From Erodium maritimum (lineage: Eukaryota > Streptophyta > Magnoliopsida > Geraniales > Geraniaceae), in contig OY997596.1 in NCBI GenBank assembly GCA_963921825.1, positions 32,789,932-32,853,931 of the forward strand: a stretch of DNA of 64,000 nt, written 5' to 3'. Shown piece after piece: positions 1 through 12,257 of the stretch. Under the pieces are notes generated by a model. It saw nothing but the letters and a program-made list of their open reading frames with translations. It made no database searches and was not told the origin of the DNA. The translations under genes were made by a program, and so were the position numbers. Numbering within the stretch: position 1 is the first letter of the stretch; every line of letters begins with the position of its first letter.

Positions 1-938
1 TAATGAATAAATAAATATTATATCAAATATAATATTATTTAATTCACTCAATGGACTTCCAAATCCTAATTCGATTTTGGGCTTGTTGTTATGTGTGACC
101 CTATAGCTTCATACAACGTTTGGCAGTGGGCCCGAAATCCATGTTTCGTCCACATGCCATAGTTGGCCTCTAGCAAGACATTATGACTATCCAAACGTTT
201 ATGATGATCTTCAATCTGATTTAAACTTTTACTACTAATATCTTAATCCCTTTGTCATTGATATCTCGATCGAATATAAGGCATAGAGTTGTCACCCTTA
301 TTTCATTTGGTCACTGTTTCTTGATCTTAAGTAGGCTGTAGTTGTCATAACTCATTATCGATTCGCATGGTCATGCATTTTCACAGTCTCACTTATCAAG
401 TGGCCCAAACGATATCTTTCTCATATTTACATGAGGGACAAATCCCTTATCAGTCAACCACTCTCACATAGACAATTAAGTATCCAAAAATTATCTTTAT
501 CGTTGTCTAGTTAAAGAAAACATTTAAATGCGTCATGGCACACAACTATCTATGTAGAAACCCATGATGACTATAAGGTCAAAGGACTTAAGTAATATTA
601 CGGTACTGAGAAATTCTCATGATAGTTCCTATGTAGTATTCTCACAGTTGGTCATCCAATAATATTTCACTAAATGACATCTTTGACTTGACTTCATATC
701 CAATATGAATGATCAGTAAAACGTGATCACCAGTCAACGTCATCCTTAGTATATCAATAAGACCAAGGATCATTAGAATAATACTCTTTCTCTTCTAAGA
801 GTTTTATTATCAAGTCACGTACTTGATGATCTTAGAAAGAGTCGATTATTCACGCTATTAGCATTTCAGAAGTACCAATGTATTAATAAATGATAATGTC
901 ATACAAGATCAAGATTGGCCTAGGGCATAAAACTAACA
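1..938 (-). mobile_element. Partial copia-type LTR, minus strand
   Basis: The right edge reads ...gcataaaactaaca, the reverse complement of a TGTTAG-type copia LTR start. No polypurine tract follows it, so position 938 looks like the outer edge of a 5' LTR or of a solo LTR whose remainder lies left of the window. Blocks such as gataaggcatagag, gatatctttctcat and gagggacaaatccctta recur, diverged, in the 1,688-bp LTR at 3613-5300, so the two LTR families share a core. No protein is encoded. Confidence 0.7.
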
Positions 939-2408
939 CAACGATGACCGTATTTATTGTGGTATTCGGTAACTAAGCTGATTGAACTAGGCGTAGCTAA
1001 GTAGATTCGACGAGCATTTTTTAGTTTACTTATTTTGTGTATTACCAGAGTCCCATGATTCGTTACTCTATGTAGTTCTCTTTGATTATCGATAATCATC
1101 TTGATCGGTGGTGCTCGGTTTTCAATATATGTTGAACTAGTCGCAGCTAAATAGATTCATCGATTTATTTAGGGTCTACTTATGCTTGTGTATTACTAGA
1201 CCTTCGTGATTCGCTTCTCTATTAGTTCTCCTTCATGATCGATTACATTCGGTCGTAAGGATGTTGAACTAGGCGCAAATAAGTAGATGCATTGAGTGAT
1301 ATAGATATCTTCACTTGTGGTAGTTAGTAGCGAGAGTGACATTCATTCGTTGTTGTTATTTCTTGTTCAAGGAGTAATCGAGCTTCACTCAAAATCATAG
1401 AACTACACCATATTGTTATTTCTTTTTCCGATGATTGGTGGTGTGCATATCTTTCCGGGAAATGGTCTTGTGGCCTCTCCTCATAACTAGTATGTGGTTG
1501 ATTTTGTGATACCTCATGGATAGGAACTTACTGTTTTAAGACCATAAGGAAAGCATTGTTTGACTTTTCCCATCGTTAACCATGTCATGTGAAGACGGGG
1601 TTTTAGCATACGCTCTTTAACGTGCTTTCGTACACGGTCGTTCAAGAAATATGTTTATGACGGTAAGTAACTGGTCGAACACTAAGGAGCAGTCAAACAA
1701 TTATTGTATTCAAAAGACAAGACACTAGACTGTCACTATCTAATATCTACAAATATGTGCAAGTATGTAGTATGGAAATGGTAGATGTGTAGAAAGTTTA
1801 ATTGAAAATGGTAAATGAAAATAAATGACAACCTACCTAGAGCAAGCAACAATGAAAAAATTAGATAAGGCAAGCCATGCATGCAATCACGTACGGGATC
1901 AATCAATACAAGGAGAGTGAAAAGATGTGGTGAAGTATCCTATGTTCTTGGAAAATACATTCTTATGCTCGTGATCTCATATCCTAATTCACAAGTTTAG
2001 TCTCGGGAAGAGGGTACAAGACCATTCTCGGACCTAAATGAACACAACCAATAACAGGATAAAAAGTGAATGAATCCAATTCAACCATCGGCAATTAGCA
2101 TACTTAAACGCCAATCGACCTAGATAGCATTCTATCATTCAAGGGTAATCTTACCAAGTCAAGAAGCTAAATAAATGCACAAATTGGAAACTTAAAGGCA
2201 CGACGTCTAATTCGATACAATAGGTGAACTAGAATTCCAACATGATCAAAAACTCAATGGTAATTAATTCAAGTTAAAATGCCAAAACCTAGATGGAGTT
2301 CTAACAATCCAAGTGAGTTATCGACTCAAATTCAAGGAGAACTCGATATAATACAACGAATTAAACATACCTAATGATCATAATCACATCAAGCATATGA
2401 ATCAACAC
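939..2408. other. Non-coding stretch with diverged tandem repeat
   Basis: No credible gene is present. The first part holds a diverged tandem repeat (about 982-1330). The rest, 1400-2408, is AT-rich, lacks long frames on either strand, and I recognise nothing in it. It is the left flank of the gypsy LTR at 2409 and ends in the TSD aacac (2404-2408). Confidence 0.6.
982..1330. repeat. Diverged tandem repeat, period about 130-150 bp
   Basis: The motif ttgaactag followed by cgcagctaa-like sequence, then ttattttgtgtattacc-like sequence and a gattcg..tctcta block, begins at 982, 1132 and 1264. The third unit is incomplete. The spacing is irregular (150 and 132 bp), as expected of an old array. 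Confidence 0.55.
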
Positions 2409-3349
2409 TGTCACGCCCCGAATTCAGTAAGACCGAACCCGGAACGCGATGGTGAAACAATAAAACAATTTTCAAACACTTTCATAAAACCGCTTAAAAT
2501 CACCACTTTGAGTTAATCAAAAATAATATTTTACAACTTAAAATACGTCCAAAACAAGCGGACAAAAACCAAAGCGTACGCCGCTAAAACTCCCCAAAAC
2601 CCGGACTCCCGCTTCCAGCTCTTCAAGCTTCGAGAGCTCCCCTAGTCCGTCTCGCGACCAGAACCTGTAGGAAAAGCAGCTAGGGGTGAGCGTTCGCTCA
2701 CCACCACGGATACCAGACTGACTACGGCATACTAGAAGAAAATGCCGGAAACACCAACAACAAACCAAACACCGGGGACTACTATCCCCAAACTCAAGTA
2801 ACCCGACTGACATACGAAAACTGTTACTTTCCCCAACCAACTCAAACCCGGACGCGTAATGTAGACCCGACACAACGGTCACGACCTCAACCCAAAACGC
2901 GAAAAATAACCACGCAACACCCAAGATCAAAAAGGATCGCACACGGCAAACAAGATCACAAAGGATTGCACTCCAGCTGCTCAGTGCCGGTTGCTAACCG
3001 GCTGGGCTCGAGTCTGCCCCACGCAACTTCCCCCGAATGCAGTCGGGCCAGGCGGTCGACCTGTTAGCGACATATAACGCAATACTTTTCCGATAGCTAG
3101 TCGGAAGGGGAGCCGCCCTTCATTGCCGAAGAATGCACAACTTTATCGGTGGTTAACCCGGAAGGCTAGCCAACCCCCACGCGCGCGACCACGGAACTCT
3201 TTTATTGTCAGGCGGGCCACCAACCTCAAGCAGAAGAATGCACAACTTTACCGATGGTTAGTCGGAAGGCTAGCCAACACCCACGCGCGCGACCACAGGA
3301 CCCCTTTATTGTCAGGTGGGCCCCCAACTTCAGGCAATCACAATCAACA

Positions 3350-3607
3350 CCCAAGGTTCAACACCCCAAAGGCGCTCATGGCCACCCACGACACACCAAC
3401 AGTAATACACGGGTCAACACCCCAAAGGCACACATGGCCACCACGACACACCAATAATAGTACACAGGTCAACACCCCAAAGACACACCTGACCACCCAC
3501 GACACACAAATAGAAAAACACGGGTTCAACTCCCCACGAGCACTCATGGCCACCCACTACACACAAACAGTAAAACACGGATTCAACTCCCCAAGGGCAC
3601 TCATGGT
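3350..3607 (-). repeat. Minisatellite, left part (57-bp family) in the gypsy LTR
   Basis: Units resembling cacgacacaccaacagtaat followed by acacgggttcaacacccc and ctcatggccacc continue the array that resumes at 5306. The copia LTR at 3613 split the array. Because 57 bp is 19 codons, several frames stay open on both strands without coding meaning. Confidence 0.8.
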
Positions 3608-3612
3608 CACCC

Positions 3613-5300
3613 TGTTGGGTCTCGAGGTAGGGTTGGAGATGAACCAACTCACAGCGGAAAATCAAGGAAAACCAAGAGACGATTAAAACCATGAAACAAC
3701 TAACAAAGAATGGATTCACAAGAGAAAAATTCAGCACTAGTTCTTACCAAAACAAGAACACCGGGTAACGAATGATTGGCTTGAGTCTCCAAGACGCCTA
3801 CGTATCCACATGGGAATCAAAGCCACGTAGTTCTTCTCTTTGAGGACTCAAGAACACAAAAATGGAGGAGGAAACTAGCCAAACCCGAAATGGCCATGGA
3901 AGAGGGAGAGAAAATGTGTTTCCTATTCTTGTCTTGTGTTTGTTATGTTGAAAAAAGATGACTTAAACATAACAAAACTCATACTTGTCCAACTAAAGGT
4001 ATGGGACAAGTATGGTGTCAAGTAAGGTGTAAATAGGACAAAGTATGGCAAGACAAGATTGGGTTAGGTGGTGAATCACCAACACCTTAATCCTTGTCTT
4101 GCTTACTTAGTACTAATTAATCAAGACTTGATTAATTAGTTCCATGGGCCTTGGTTGCATGGGCCTTTCATGGGCCTCTTGGAACATGGCCCGTGGCCAT
4201 TTCCAACGAGGTCCCGTGATTCGCTCATCGCCTCCAAGCCTTCCATACCGGAAATGTCCAACATTATCCGACGCGATCAATCCCAAGACTCCAAGCCTTG
4301 TCTCGATCCGTAAAGTCCTATTCACTTACGGGCACATGACCCAAAACCCAGTTTTGGTCATGTCCCGAGACAACTCCCTTTTGGCCATTCTCCATAAATG
4401 TGTCAATGAGTTTCATCCTCCGGTGTGACCCTTAGGTTTATGCATGTCAATAGATCAACGTAAAATCCCATTTTACTTGATCCTATTTAAGTGGCAACTA
4501 ACGAGACTTTAGTATTGCCCGACATTACATAACGAATCGACCCTGTCGATTCTAACCTTTCCGTCGTCCCTGTCATTATCCTTTTATCTCCGATATCCTG
4601 ATTGAGATAAGGCATAGAGCCGTCATCCTTATTATTCTCAATCACCGTTCCTTGATATGTGAGATGACTGAAGATATGATACCCAGTATCATGTGCATGG
4701 CCATGCTATTCTTCCAGTCACTCTCGATCAAGCGGCCGAGAACCGATATCTTTCCCATACCTTAGTATGAGGGATAAATCCCTTAGCCGTCTTTCGTGTC
4801 ACTCATGTAGCCCGTCCCCAAGCCAATCTTGGCCGTTATGGAAGCCCTGTTACGGACAACGTTAGGCTCAGGTCAAACTCAGTTGTTCACTACATAGCGA
4901 TCACAAAGAATCCTTGGTCTAAGGATACATGACAAGCTACAACACTGAATATGTTCATGACTTAATCTATGGCACATATTCAGGGCGGGTCGTCCAATAT
5001 CATGTCCCACATGATATCTATGATCAGACTCCGGAATCCCATTCCAATGACTAACAGAACGTAAGCCATAAAGAGCCATCTTTCATACTAGTCGCTTCTA
5101 GTGAAGCTTTGTTGACTAGGGACCCATCGAGTGTGATCTATCTCGATCTATGGTTCTATTCGCATGGTGGGCATAGATCAGAGCACACGTCGATATATTA
5201 CTCCAACACATAAGTAATATAAAGTCGCTTTAATTTTATTGCTAACGATGATATGTACATTTGGACATTTAGGATTGAACTACGGGCACTAAGACTAACA
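3613..5300 (-). mobile_element. Copia solo LTR, 1,688 bp, minus strand
   Basis: It starts tgttgggtctcgaggtaggg and ends gcactaagactaaca, the reverse complement of the LTRs bounding the element at 53264-61707. The TSD is caccc (3608-3612 and 5301-5305), and no internal sequence is present. Its length equals the other three copies in the window exactly. A 29-bp palindrome lies at 4112-4140. Short open frames (about 4113-4428 and 4879-5079) recur in all copies only because the LTRs are nearly identical. Confidence 0.92.
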
Positions 5301-5935
5301 CACCCATGACACACAAACAGTAAAACACGGGTTCAACACCCCAACGACACTCATGGCCACCCACGACACACCAACAGTAATACACGGGTTCGACACCCCA
5401 ACGACACTTATGGCCACCCACGACGCACCAACAGTGATACACGGGTTCAACACCCCAACGGCACTCATGGCCACCCACAGCATACCAACAGTATTACACG
5501 GGCTAAACACCCCAACGGCACTCATGGCCACCCACGACGCACCAACAGTAATACACGGGTTCGACACCCCAACGACACTCATGGCCACCCACGACGCACC
5601 AACAGTAATCCACGGGTTCAACACCCCAACGGAACTCATCGCCACCCACGACACACTAACAATAATACACGGGTTCAACACCCCAACGGCACTCATGGCC
5701 ACCCACGACACACAAACAGAAAAACATGGGTTCAATTCCCCACGGCACTGATGGCCACCAATGACACACAAACAGTAATACACGGGTTCAACACCCCAAC
5801 GACACTCATGGCCACCCACGACACACCAACAGTAATACACGTGTTCAACACCCCAAAGGCACACCTGACAACCCGCGACACACAACAGTGAAATACAGGT
5901 TCAACTCCCCACCGGCACTCATGGCCACCCATAAC
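5301..5935 (-). repeat. 57-bp tandem repeat array in the gypsy LTR
   Basis: About eleven units of cacgacacaccaacagtaat, then acacgggttcaacaccccaa, then cggcactcatggccacc (57 bp in total), with point changes between units. Neighbouring LTR copies carry the reverse-complement motif with unit lengths of 54 to about 59 bp. Confidence 0.9.
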
Positions 5936-6030
5936 CACAAACAATTCAATCAACCTCCGGGCACAACCAAATGCCACCAGTATTTCTATTGTTCGATAAG
6001 CTCACTTATCCTACGACACTACTATGTGTC

Positions 6031-7718
6031 TGTTAGTCTTAGTGCCCGTAGTTCAATCCTAAATGTCCAAATGTATATATCATCGTTAGCAATAAAATTA
6101 AAGCGGCTTTATATTACTTATGTGTTGGAGTAATATATCGATGTGTGCTCTGATCTATGCCCACCATGCGAATAGAACCATAGATCAAGATAGATCACAC
6201 TCGATGGGTCCCTAGTCAACAAAGCTTCACTAGAAGCGACTAGTATGAAAGATGGCTCTTTATGGCTTACGTTCTGTTAGTCATTGGAATGAGATTCCGG
6301 AGTCTGATCATAGATATCATGTGGGACATGATATTAGACGACCCGCCCTGAATATGTGCCATAGATTAAGTCATGAACATATTCAGTGTTGTAGCTTGTC
6401 ATGTATCCTTAGACCAAGGAGTCTTTGTGATCGCTATGTAGTCAACAACTGAGTTTGACCTGAGCCTAACGTTGTCCGTAACAGGGCTTCCATAACGGCC
6501 AGGATTGGCTTGGGGACGGGCTACATGAGTGACACGAAAGACGGCTAAGGGATTTATCCCTCGTACTATGGTATGGGAAAGATATCGGTTCTCGGCCGCT
6601 TAATCGAGAGTGATTGAAAGAATAGCATGGCCATGCACATGATACTGGGTATCATATCTTCAGTCATCTCACATATCAAGGAACGGTGATTGAGAATAAT
6701 AAGGATGACGGCTCTATGCCTTATCTCAATAAGGATATCGGAGATAAAAGGATAATGACAGGGACGACGGAAAGGTTAGAATCGACAGGGTCGATTCGTT
6801 ATGTAGTGTCAGGCAATACTAAAGTCTCGTTAGTTGCCACTTAAATAGGATCAAGTAAAATGGGATTTTACGTTGATCTATTGACATGCATAAACCTAAG
6901 GGTCACACCGGAGGATGAAACTCATTGACACATTTATGGAGAATGGCCAAAAGGGAGTTGTCTCGGGACATGACCAAAACTGGGTTTTGGGTCATGTGCC
7001 CGTAAGTGAATAGGACTTTACGGATCGAGACAAGGCTTGGAGTCTTGGGATTGATCGCGTCGGATAATGTTGGACATTTCCGGTATGGAAGGCATGGAGG
7101 CGATGAGCGAATCACGGGACCTCGTTGGAAATGGCCACGGGCCATGTTCCCAGAGGCCCATGAAAGGCCCATGCAACCAAGGCCCATGGAACTAATTAAT
7201 CAAGTCTTGATTAATTAGTACTAAGTAAGCAAGACAAGGATTAAGGTGTTGGTGATTCACCACCTAACTCAATCTTGTCTTGCCATACTTTGTCCTATTT
7301 ACACCTTACTTGACACCATACTTGTCCCATGCCTTTAGTTGGACAAGTATGGGTTTTGTTATGTTTAAGTCATCTTTTTCCAACATAACAAAGACAAGAC
7401 AAGAATAGGAAACACATTTTCTCTCCCTCTTCCATGGCCATTTCGGGTTTGACTAGTTTCCACCTCCATGTTTGTGTTCTTGAGTCCTCAAAGAGAAGAA
7501 CTACGTGGCTTTGATTCCCATGTGGATACGTAGGCGTCTTGGAGACTCAAGCCAATCATTCGTTAACCGGTGTTCTTGTTTTGGTAAGAACTAGTGCAGA
7601 ATTTTTCTCTTGTTAATCCATTCTTTGTTAGTTGTTTCATGGTTCTAATTGTCTCTTGGTTTTCATTGATTTTCCGCTGCGAGTTGGTTCATCTCCAACC
7701 CTACCTCGAGACCCAACA
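6031..7718 (+). mobile_element. Copia solo LTR, 1,688 bp, plus strand
   Basis: It starts tgttagtcttagtgcccgta and ends tacctcgagacccaaca. The TSD is gtgtc (6026-6030 and 7719-7723). It is the same family as 3613-5300 but in the opposite orientation, so the two form a long inverted repeat around a 730-bp spacer. The palindrome is at 7191-7219. The target is another unit of the gypsy LTR (a gtgtc..gtcacatgc motif). No protein is encoded. Confidence 0.92.
7191..7219. repeat. 29-bp perfect palindrome in the copia LTR
   Basis: The arms actaattaatcaag and cttgattaattagt flank a single T. The same palindrome occurs at 4112-4140, 54424-54452 and 61180-61208, that is in every LTR of this family. A second inverted repeat (ccatacttgtcc ... 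ggacaagtatgg) lies about 110 bp further into each LTR. Confidence 0.9.
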
Positions 7719-9397
7719 GTGTCACATGCCTTTCTATTGTTCGATACGTTCACGTATCTTACGACACCACTAGGTGTCGCCTGCATTTCTAGTGTTCGAT
7801 AACTTACGTATCCTACGACACTACTAAGTGTCTCATGCATTTCTACATTTAACTTTCCCTAGTCAAGGCCGAGATCCGGCTACTTTTCCCTACCTCGTAA
7901 CGCTTTCCTAAAAGTCCACGCCCAAGCTCCGGCGTGCTCGCGATCACTCACCTAGCTTTCCCTTGTCGCGGTCCTCGGCACGATCTAACAAGATCACAAT
8001 TAAAACACTTTTTAAGTTTGCAGACAAAGCTGAATTCTAATGTCGATCACTCAGCCCCGACAATGTCGATCACTCCCAAACTTCCCAATTACTCGACATT
8101 GTCAATAATGGGCCCGGAAAGGCCCGATTCGCCCGGCTCGGTGAATCTTCCGGGATTGGAAAACACCCTTCCAGGGCTCCGAAAATTCCTGTTTTCGTTT
8201 CTACGATCTTAGAATAATTCAAGGGTTCCAACGCAATCGACGGAATCAATTTCCGACTTCCGAGCAATTTAATTCGCGTTAAAGTTTCTAAACCCGTCAT
8301 TTCCAACTTTTACAATTCAATTCCAAAATTCGTTCCGGGTGTGGATTAACGACTTGGGGATCGTCCTAAACCACCTAAACACGAAAACCCGAGACCCGAA
8401 CACGTGGGCCCCACCCGGCCATTAAGACCCGTAGGTGGCTGGACCGGTTTTGGACCGGTTCACCACCATGGTGGCCGGTCCTAGCTCCGGCCAGCCACCA
8501 CCCACGGTGGCCGGAGCTTCCCCGAGCCTCCGGTCATCGGAAACCGATCCTTTTCGCTCCAAAACGTTCCCAACGAATCCTACACCTCGACTCATCCATA
8601 TGTAACCCGTTTAAACACAAACCCTAAATTTTAAACGTACCAAAACAAAAATCAATTAGGTTCTCACCGTACGGAATGATGACAGGAGCTCGATTCTTCA
8701 ACCGTTGAGACGATCCGTCGGTTGGATCGTCAAGAAATCGCAAAGCCCTAACCCTTTTTCCATTTTCTTTTCCTTCTCTCCTTCTCCTTATTCTCTCTTC
8801 TTTCTCTCTCCTCCTTCTCTTCTTTTTTTGATTTGGCCGACACTTCCCCTTTCATTTCCTTTTAATTTGTTTTAAAAACCAAACCAATCTCTTCTTATTT
8901 ACAAACTACCACTCATTTCCTTTTTGTTTTGTTCAAAAATATCTAACACCACCACTTGTGTGACAAGTGTCAAGTGGGTCCCACCTCTTAAAAAAATATC
9001 TTTGTAGATATTTTTCTGTCAGATTCGCGAAATTCGGCCGTCTCGGGCCCCGAACGGGCCTATTTTCCAAGAAATTACGAAACTTCACGGGCTACAAGGA
9101 AACGGCGCAACTAAGACCACTGTAACGACGGCTAAGCTTTTTGGATCCCAAACGGACCTCGAACGGACCGAAACGTCGCTCGGTTGACTTTTCCGGCAAA
9201 AAGTCAATCTTTCCCAAATTGGTCAGAAAGTTGCCCTGAGTCCCCCAGAACTCACTTTGGTCGATATTGGGGTCAACTTAAGTCTGGTATGACCCTCGGG
9301 GTCAAATTTAGGTTCATTTAAGTGTATGTCCCAAATTTTTTTAAATTTTCCTGTTTTTCGCCGCTTTGACTGACGTTGACCGGGAGTGGTTCTTACA

Positions 9398-10513
9398 AAC
9401 ACAATTTAACATATCAATTCCAACATAGCATTTAATTTAGGAATTTAAGAATTTCTCCCACAAACCCTAATATGTTCATCTTCACAAATGATGGATTAAC
9501 AACAAATTAAACATCACCAACATTACATTTCAAAAATCCAAATACTAATTCATTATTGCATCCATACATGATTAGCACACATAACCAATGGAGACTACTC
9601 CATGCCCATGTAGCTAAAATCCATGAAAATCAAACTTGAAAAACGAGATTGAACTAACAGGAGGATAATATGAAACTAGAAATATTGCTAGGAATGATGA
9701 TTCCTAGCTCAAGACCTCTAAAATAAGCTCAAAATAACTTCCAAACTCCGAAAATGCCTTCAACTCAAAATTGATTTTTAACCCTTTTTGAAGCTTGAAT
9801 CTTGTTTTATTTAAGCCTAAAAGTCTTCTCCAATGTATTATTTAACTAGAGGGGAGTAAGAACTTCAAGTGGGTAGAAAGAACTCGCCGGATGGTCGCCG
9901 GAATTAGGAGATATAACACCTCAAAATTACTTTGTTCACCACCCAAATCTGAAGAATTTTGATCCATAAAATATGATCCGAAATTCCCATGCCCTCCCCT
10001 CTTTTTTGTACTGTTCAACGTGGAAGGGAAGCATGGATGGGCTTGGATTTGGTGTGGGCCCTACCATGTGAATCAATGGTTGAGGAAAAGCCACATGTGC
10101 AGTCAGCAAATCAATTATGAAGATCTAATGTTCTACAATGTACCACGTGGCTGAAGGAGGAGAAGCCACACGTGGATGCCAGCTGCTGGTGGTGGTAAGC
10201 CCTCTCCCATTTTATTACTTTTCGCTATTTTTTTTATTCCCGCCTCGTTAGAATTCTGATTGATTTCGTTCTTTAGCCGATAATTATCTTTTCCTAAGAC
10301 CTACAAAATGAGATCAATGTTAGATATGTTATGAAGTACCAAAAAAATATCGACGATTAAGGGGTTTAAGACCAAATATTAAATAATGCTAAAAATGTAA
10401 AAAGCGGCGTAAATACAATAAAGATATAGGGAAAATAGTCTAATTAGGTAGGAAAATTTTTTACTCATCACCATTCTTTAATTTAAATTTTTGCTTAATT
10501 GTACCCATGACCG
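9398..10513. other. Non-coding stretch
   Basis: Continuation of the DNA interrupted at 2408; it begins with the right TSD copy, aacac. It is AT-rich with no credible frame. The part around 10030-10200 (accacgtggc, ccacacgtgg repeats) could be old LTR or promoter-like sequence, but I cannot assign it. Confidence 0.5.
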
Positions 10514-10525
10514 ACTCTTGGTGTT
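10514..10525. repeat. 12-bp target-site duplication (left)
   Basis: actcttggtgtt occurs at 10514-10525 and again at 11515-11526. The left copy is followed by a T run, which is the poly(A) tail of a minus-strand retroposon. Confidence 0.85.
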
Positions 10526-11514
10526 TTTTTTTGGATAAGCTCGAAAAAATTTATTTAGAGAAAATTAGATCCAAGAATGATCTAACCAAACACAATCATT
10601 ATAAGGGTGCTCTCATCGGGAGCTGCGGGTACACAACCCGAACACAATAAATCAACCAACAGTGACCCACTCCTCATCTTCCGAAGTCAAAGTGGGATCA
10701 TCGAAGGCTTTAGCTGAATGAACTAGCTGAGCGTCCTGAGTTTGTAAAATCACTTTCCCAAAGTCCACAGGATACGCACGACTCAAGGGACGAGTTGGTT
10801 TAACATCAACTTTAACAGTATAGTAGTCCCCCAAAAATTTGGAAGGCCGACTCTGACAGCTCGAAGTTCTAGACGGAACTTGTTTCGGAGGGTTAGGCTT
10901 CGGAGGTTGAAGGAGAACCTCCTTCCACGGACTACTTTGATAATCGCCAATAGGTTCAATGACTGCCACCTATTGAGACGACTGATCTGTTGAGACATTT
11001 GTAGTTACAGGACCTGGAGGAGGCCCAATAACGTGAATGTCCAAGGTGTCATTATTTGGGCTTGGACTGGGCTGACCCACACAATTGACACGCGAAGCTG
11101 CGCCAACATTCAGTTCGGACGCGTTGTATATCGCATTCTCAGCATTAACCGGGCCTGAAGGAACGCCAAGCCCAACATGTTCAACAGGCCCAACTACATT
11201 CAATGCCAACCCAGACGCATCTTCTTCTTCCTCGCGAGATTCGCGATCAACAGGGTCTGCTGAATCGCGAACCAACTGTTCACGCGATCCAACCAAACGT
11301 TCTGAATTTGAAATTTGCCCAGAGCCGGTGCCGGAAATCACGGGATCTCCTCTATTCCCTCGAATCCCGCCTGAATCGGACGGAACAGACCTCCGACTCT
11401 TGCCAGCGGACTCCGGCGACTCTGCTATGTCGGACGACAAACCAATGGTCGGCGACATTGCTGCGAGCTTCAAGCCACCAGATTCAAGAGCCTGACCTTC
11501 CCTAGCTTGATGCA
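10526..11514 (-). mobile_element. Non-LTR retroposon of about 1 kb with a 12-bp TSD
   Basis: A T run at 10524-10532 (the poly(A) tail on the minus strand) and 12-bp direct repeats on both sides mark target-primed reverse transcription. There is no endonuclease or reverse transcriptase. The body is an ORF1-like coding relic (10652-11458) followed by about 120 bp of 3' sequence. It is either an internally deleted LINE or a retroposed transcript of another gene. Confidence 0.75.
10652..11458 (-). pseudogene. ORF1-like or retroposed coding relic with one in-frame stop
   Basis: The product is unrecognised. Reading leftward from an ATG at 11458, one frame stays open for 162 codons (Ser/Gly/Pro/Val-rich, low complexity, with an acidic ESREEEED patch), meets TAG at 10970-10972, then continues in the same frame for 105 codons to TGA at 10652. 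The C-terminal block is basic and proline-rich (PKPNPPKQVPSR) and ends in an acidic KAFDDPTLTSEDEEW motif just before the stop. That motif recurs on the plus strand at 12357-12401. Upstream of the ATG the frame remains open to the TSD, so the 5' end may be truncated. No nucleic-acid-binding domain is evident. It could be the variable ORF1 of a plant LINE or a processed copy of a host gene. Confidence 0.5.
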
Positions 11515-11800
11515 ACTCTTGGTGTTAATAAATAGTTATGTATCTTAAGTGGTAGCGTGTATATAATTTCCTTTTTTTTTAAACTAAATCAACGTTTACA
11601 TTTATTCCTTATGTTTTCCCTTTCGAGGATGTGGAAGTGACAACCCATGTCCCCTAGTTTTGGCGATAATACTAATGATACCTCTACTCCCTATGGGTTC
11701 GATCGATACTTAATTGTTTAATATTTCTTGATGGTCGTGTGTTGGTGCACGTAAAAGAGGGATTTGATTCATAGTAATCCGCACTCATCAGTCGTCTTGT

Positions 11801-12040
11801 ATGGTCCTTGAGGTGGCATCTCGGTGTGATTCCAGTTTTGTTCCATATGCACAAGATTTGGTAACCATGGAGGAGCTAGCTGGAACAATTGGAACCGTGG
11901 AGGAGCTAGTTGGAGTCTCGGACTTCCGGTCTTTAGAAGAAAAGTGTGATACCATTGAGGTGGACGGGACCTACGTGTTTTTGGGTTCGACGATCTTTGA
12001 ATATTTCTCCTTGATATGGTCCAATATGTGGATGTTCTAA
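11801..12040 (+). pseudogene. Unrecognised coding fragment, about 79 codons
   Basis: The frame contains a near-duplicate pair, MEELAGTIGTVEELVGV, and ends FEYFSLIWSNMWMF. I do not recognise a family. The open frame is isolated and downstream sequence is full of stops, so it is at best an exon relic. It could be chance. Confidence 0.25.
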
Positions 12041-12257
12041 TCCTTCAACTTGAGGATATGGAGGATGCGTCTGTTTCAAAAGACGTGTTTGTCTCGGAGT
12101 AGTCGTTTTTGCCCTAAAGTGGTCTGCTTCAAGGTAGCCCACGTAAGGATGCCCTCTCAAACCTCTGAATCGTAAGGGACGTCCTTTTAAGCACCAGCTT
12201 GCGCCTTGATCAACTAGTCTTACATTTGTTTACAACACCATATCAAAGACTCGTTCT

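Larger units (their letters stand above)
2409..9397 (-). mobile_element. Gypsy-type solo LTR (long-LTR family), interrupted by two copia solo LTRs
   Basis: It starts tgtcacgccccgaattc and ends gggagtggttcttaca, the reverse complement of an LTR running TGTAAGAACCACTCCC...GGGGCGTGACA. The flanks are a perfect 5-bp TSD, aacac (2404-2408 and 9398-9402). Removing the copia insertions at 3613-5300 and 6031-7718 leaves about 3.6 kb. Sister copies lie at 23472, 24588, 30064, 32719 and 39275. It carries a 57-bp minisatellite, a pyrimidine-rich tract (8755-8830), and a palindrome near 2685-2702. The internal region is absent, so it is a solo LTR left by LTR-LTR recombination. No protein is encoded; open frames over the minisatellite are repeat translations. 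Confidence 0.88.

Noticed and set aside
4113-4428. Frames of 70 and 94 codons conserved in four places (4.1, 7.0, 54.2 and 61.0 kb)
   Set aside because: All four lie at the same place in 1,688-bp copia LTRs that are nearly identical as DNA; both strands are open at once, so there is no sign of codon-level constraint.
5295-5885. Open frames of 132 (plus) and 196 (minus) codons with repetitive peptides
   Set aside because: They are translations of a 57-bp (19-codon) minisatellite; any frame without a stop in the unit stays open.
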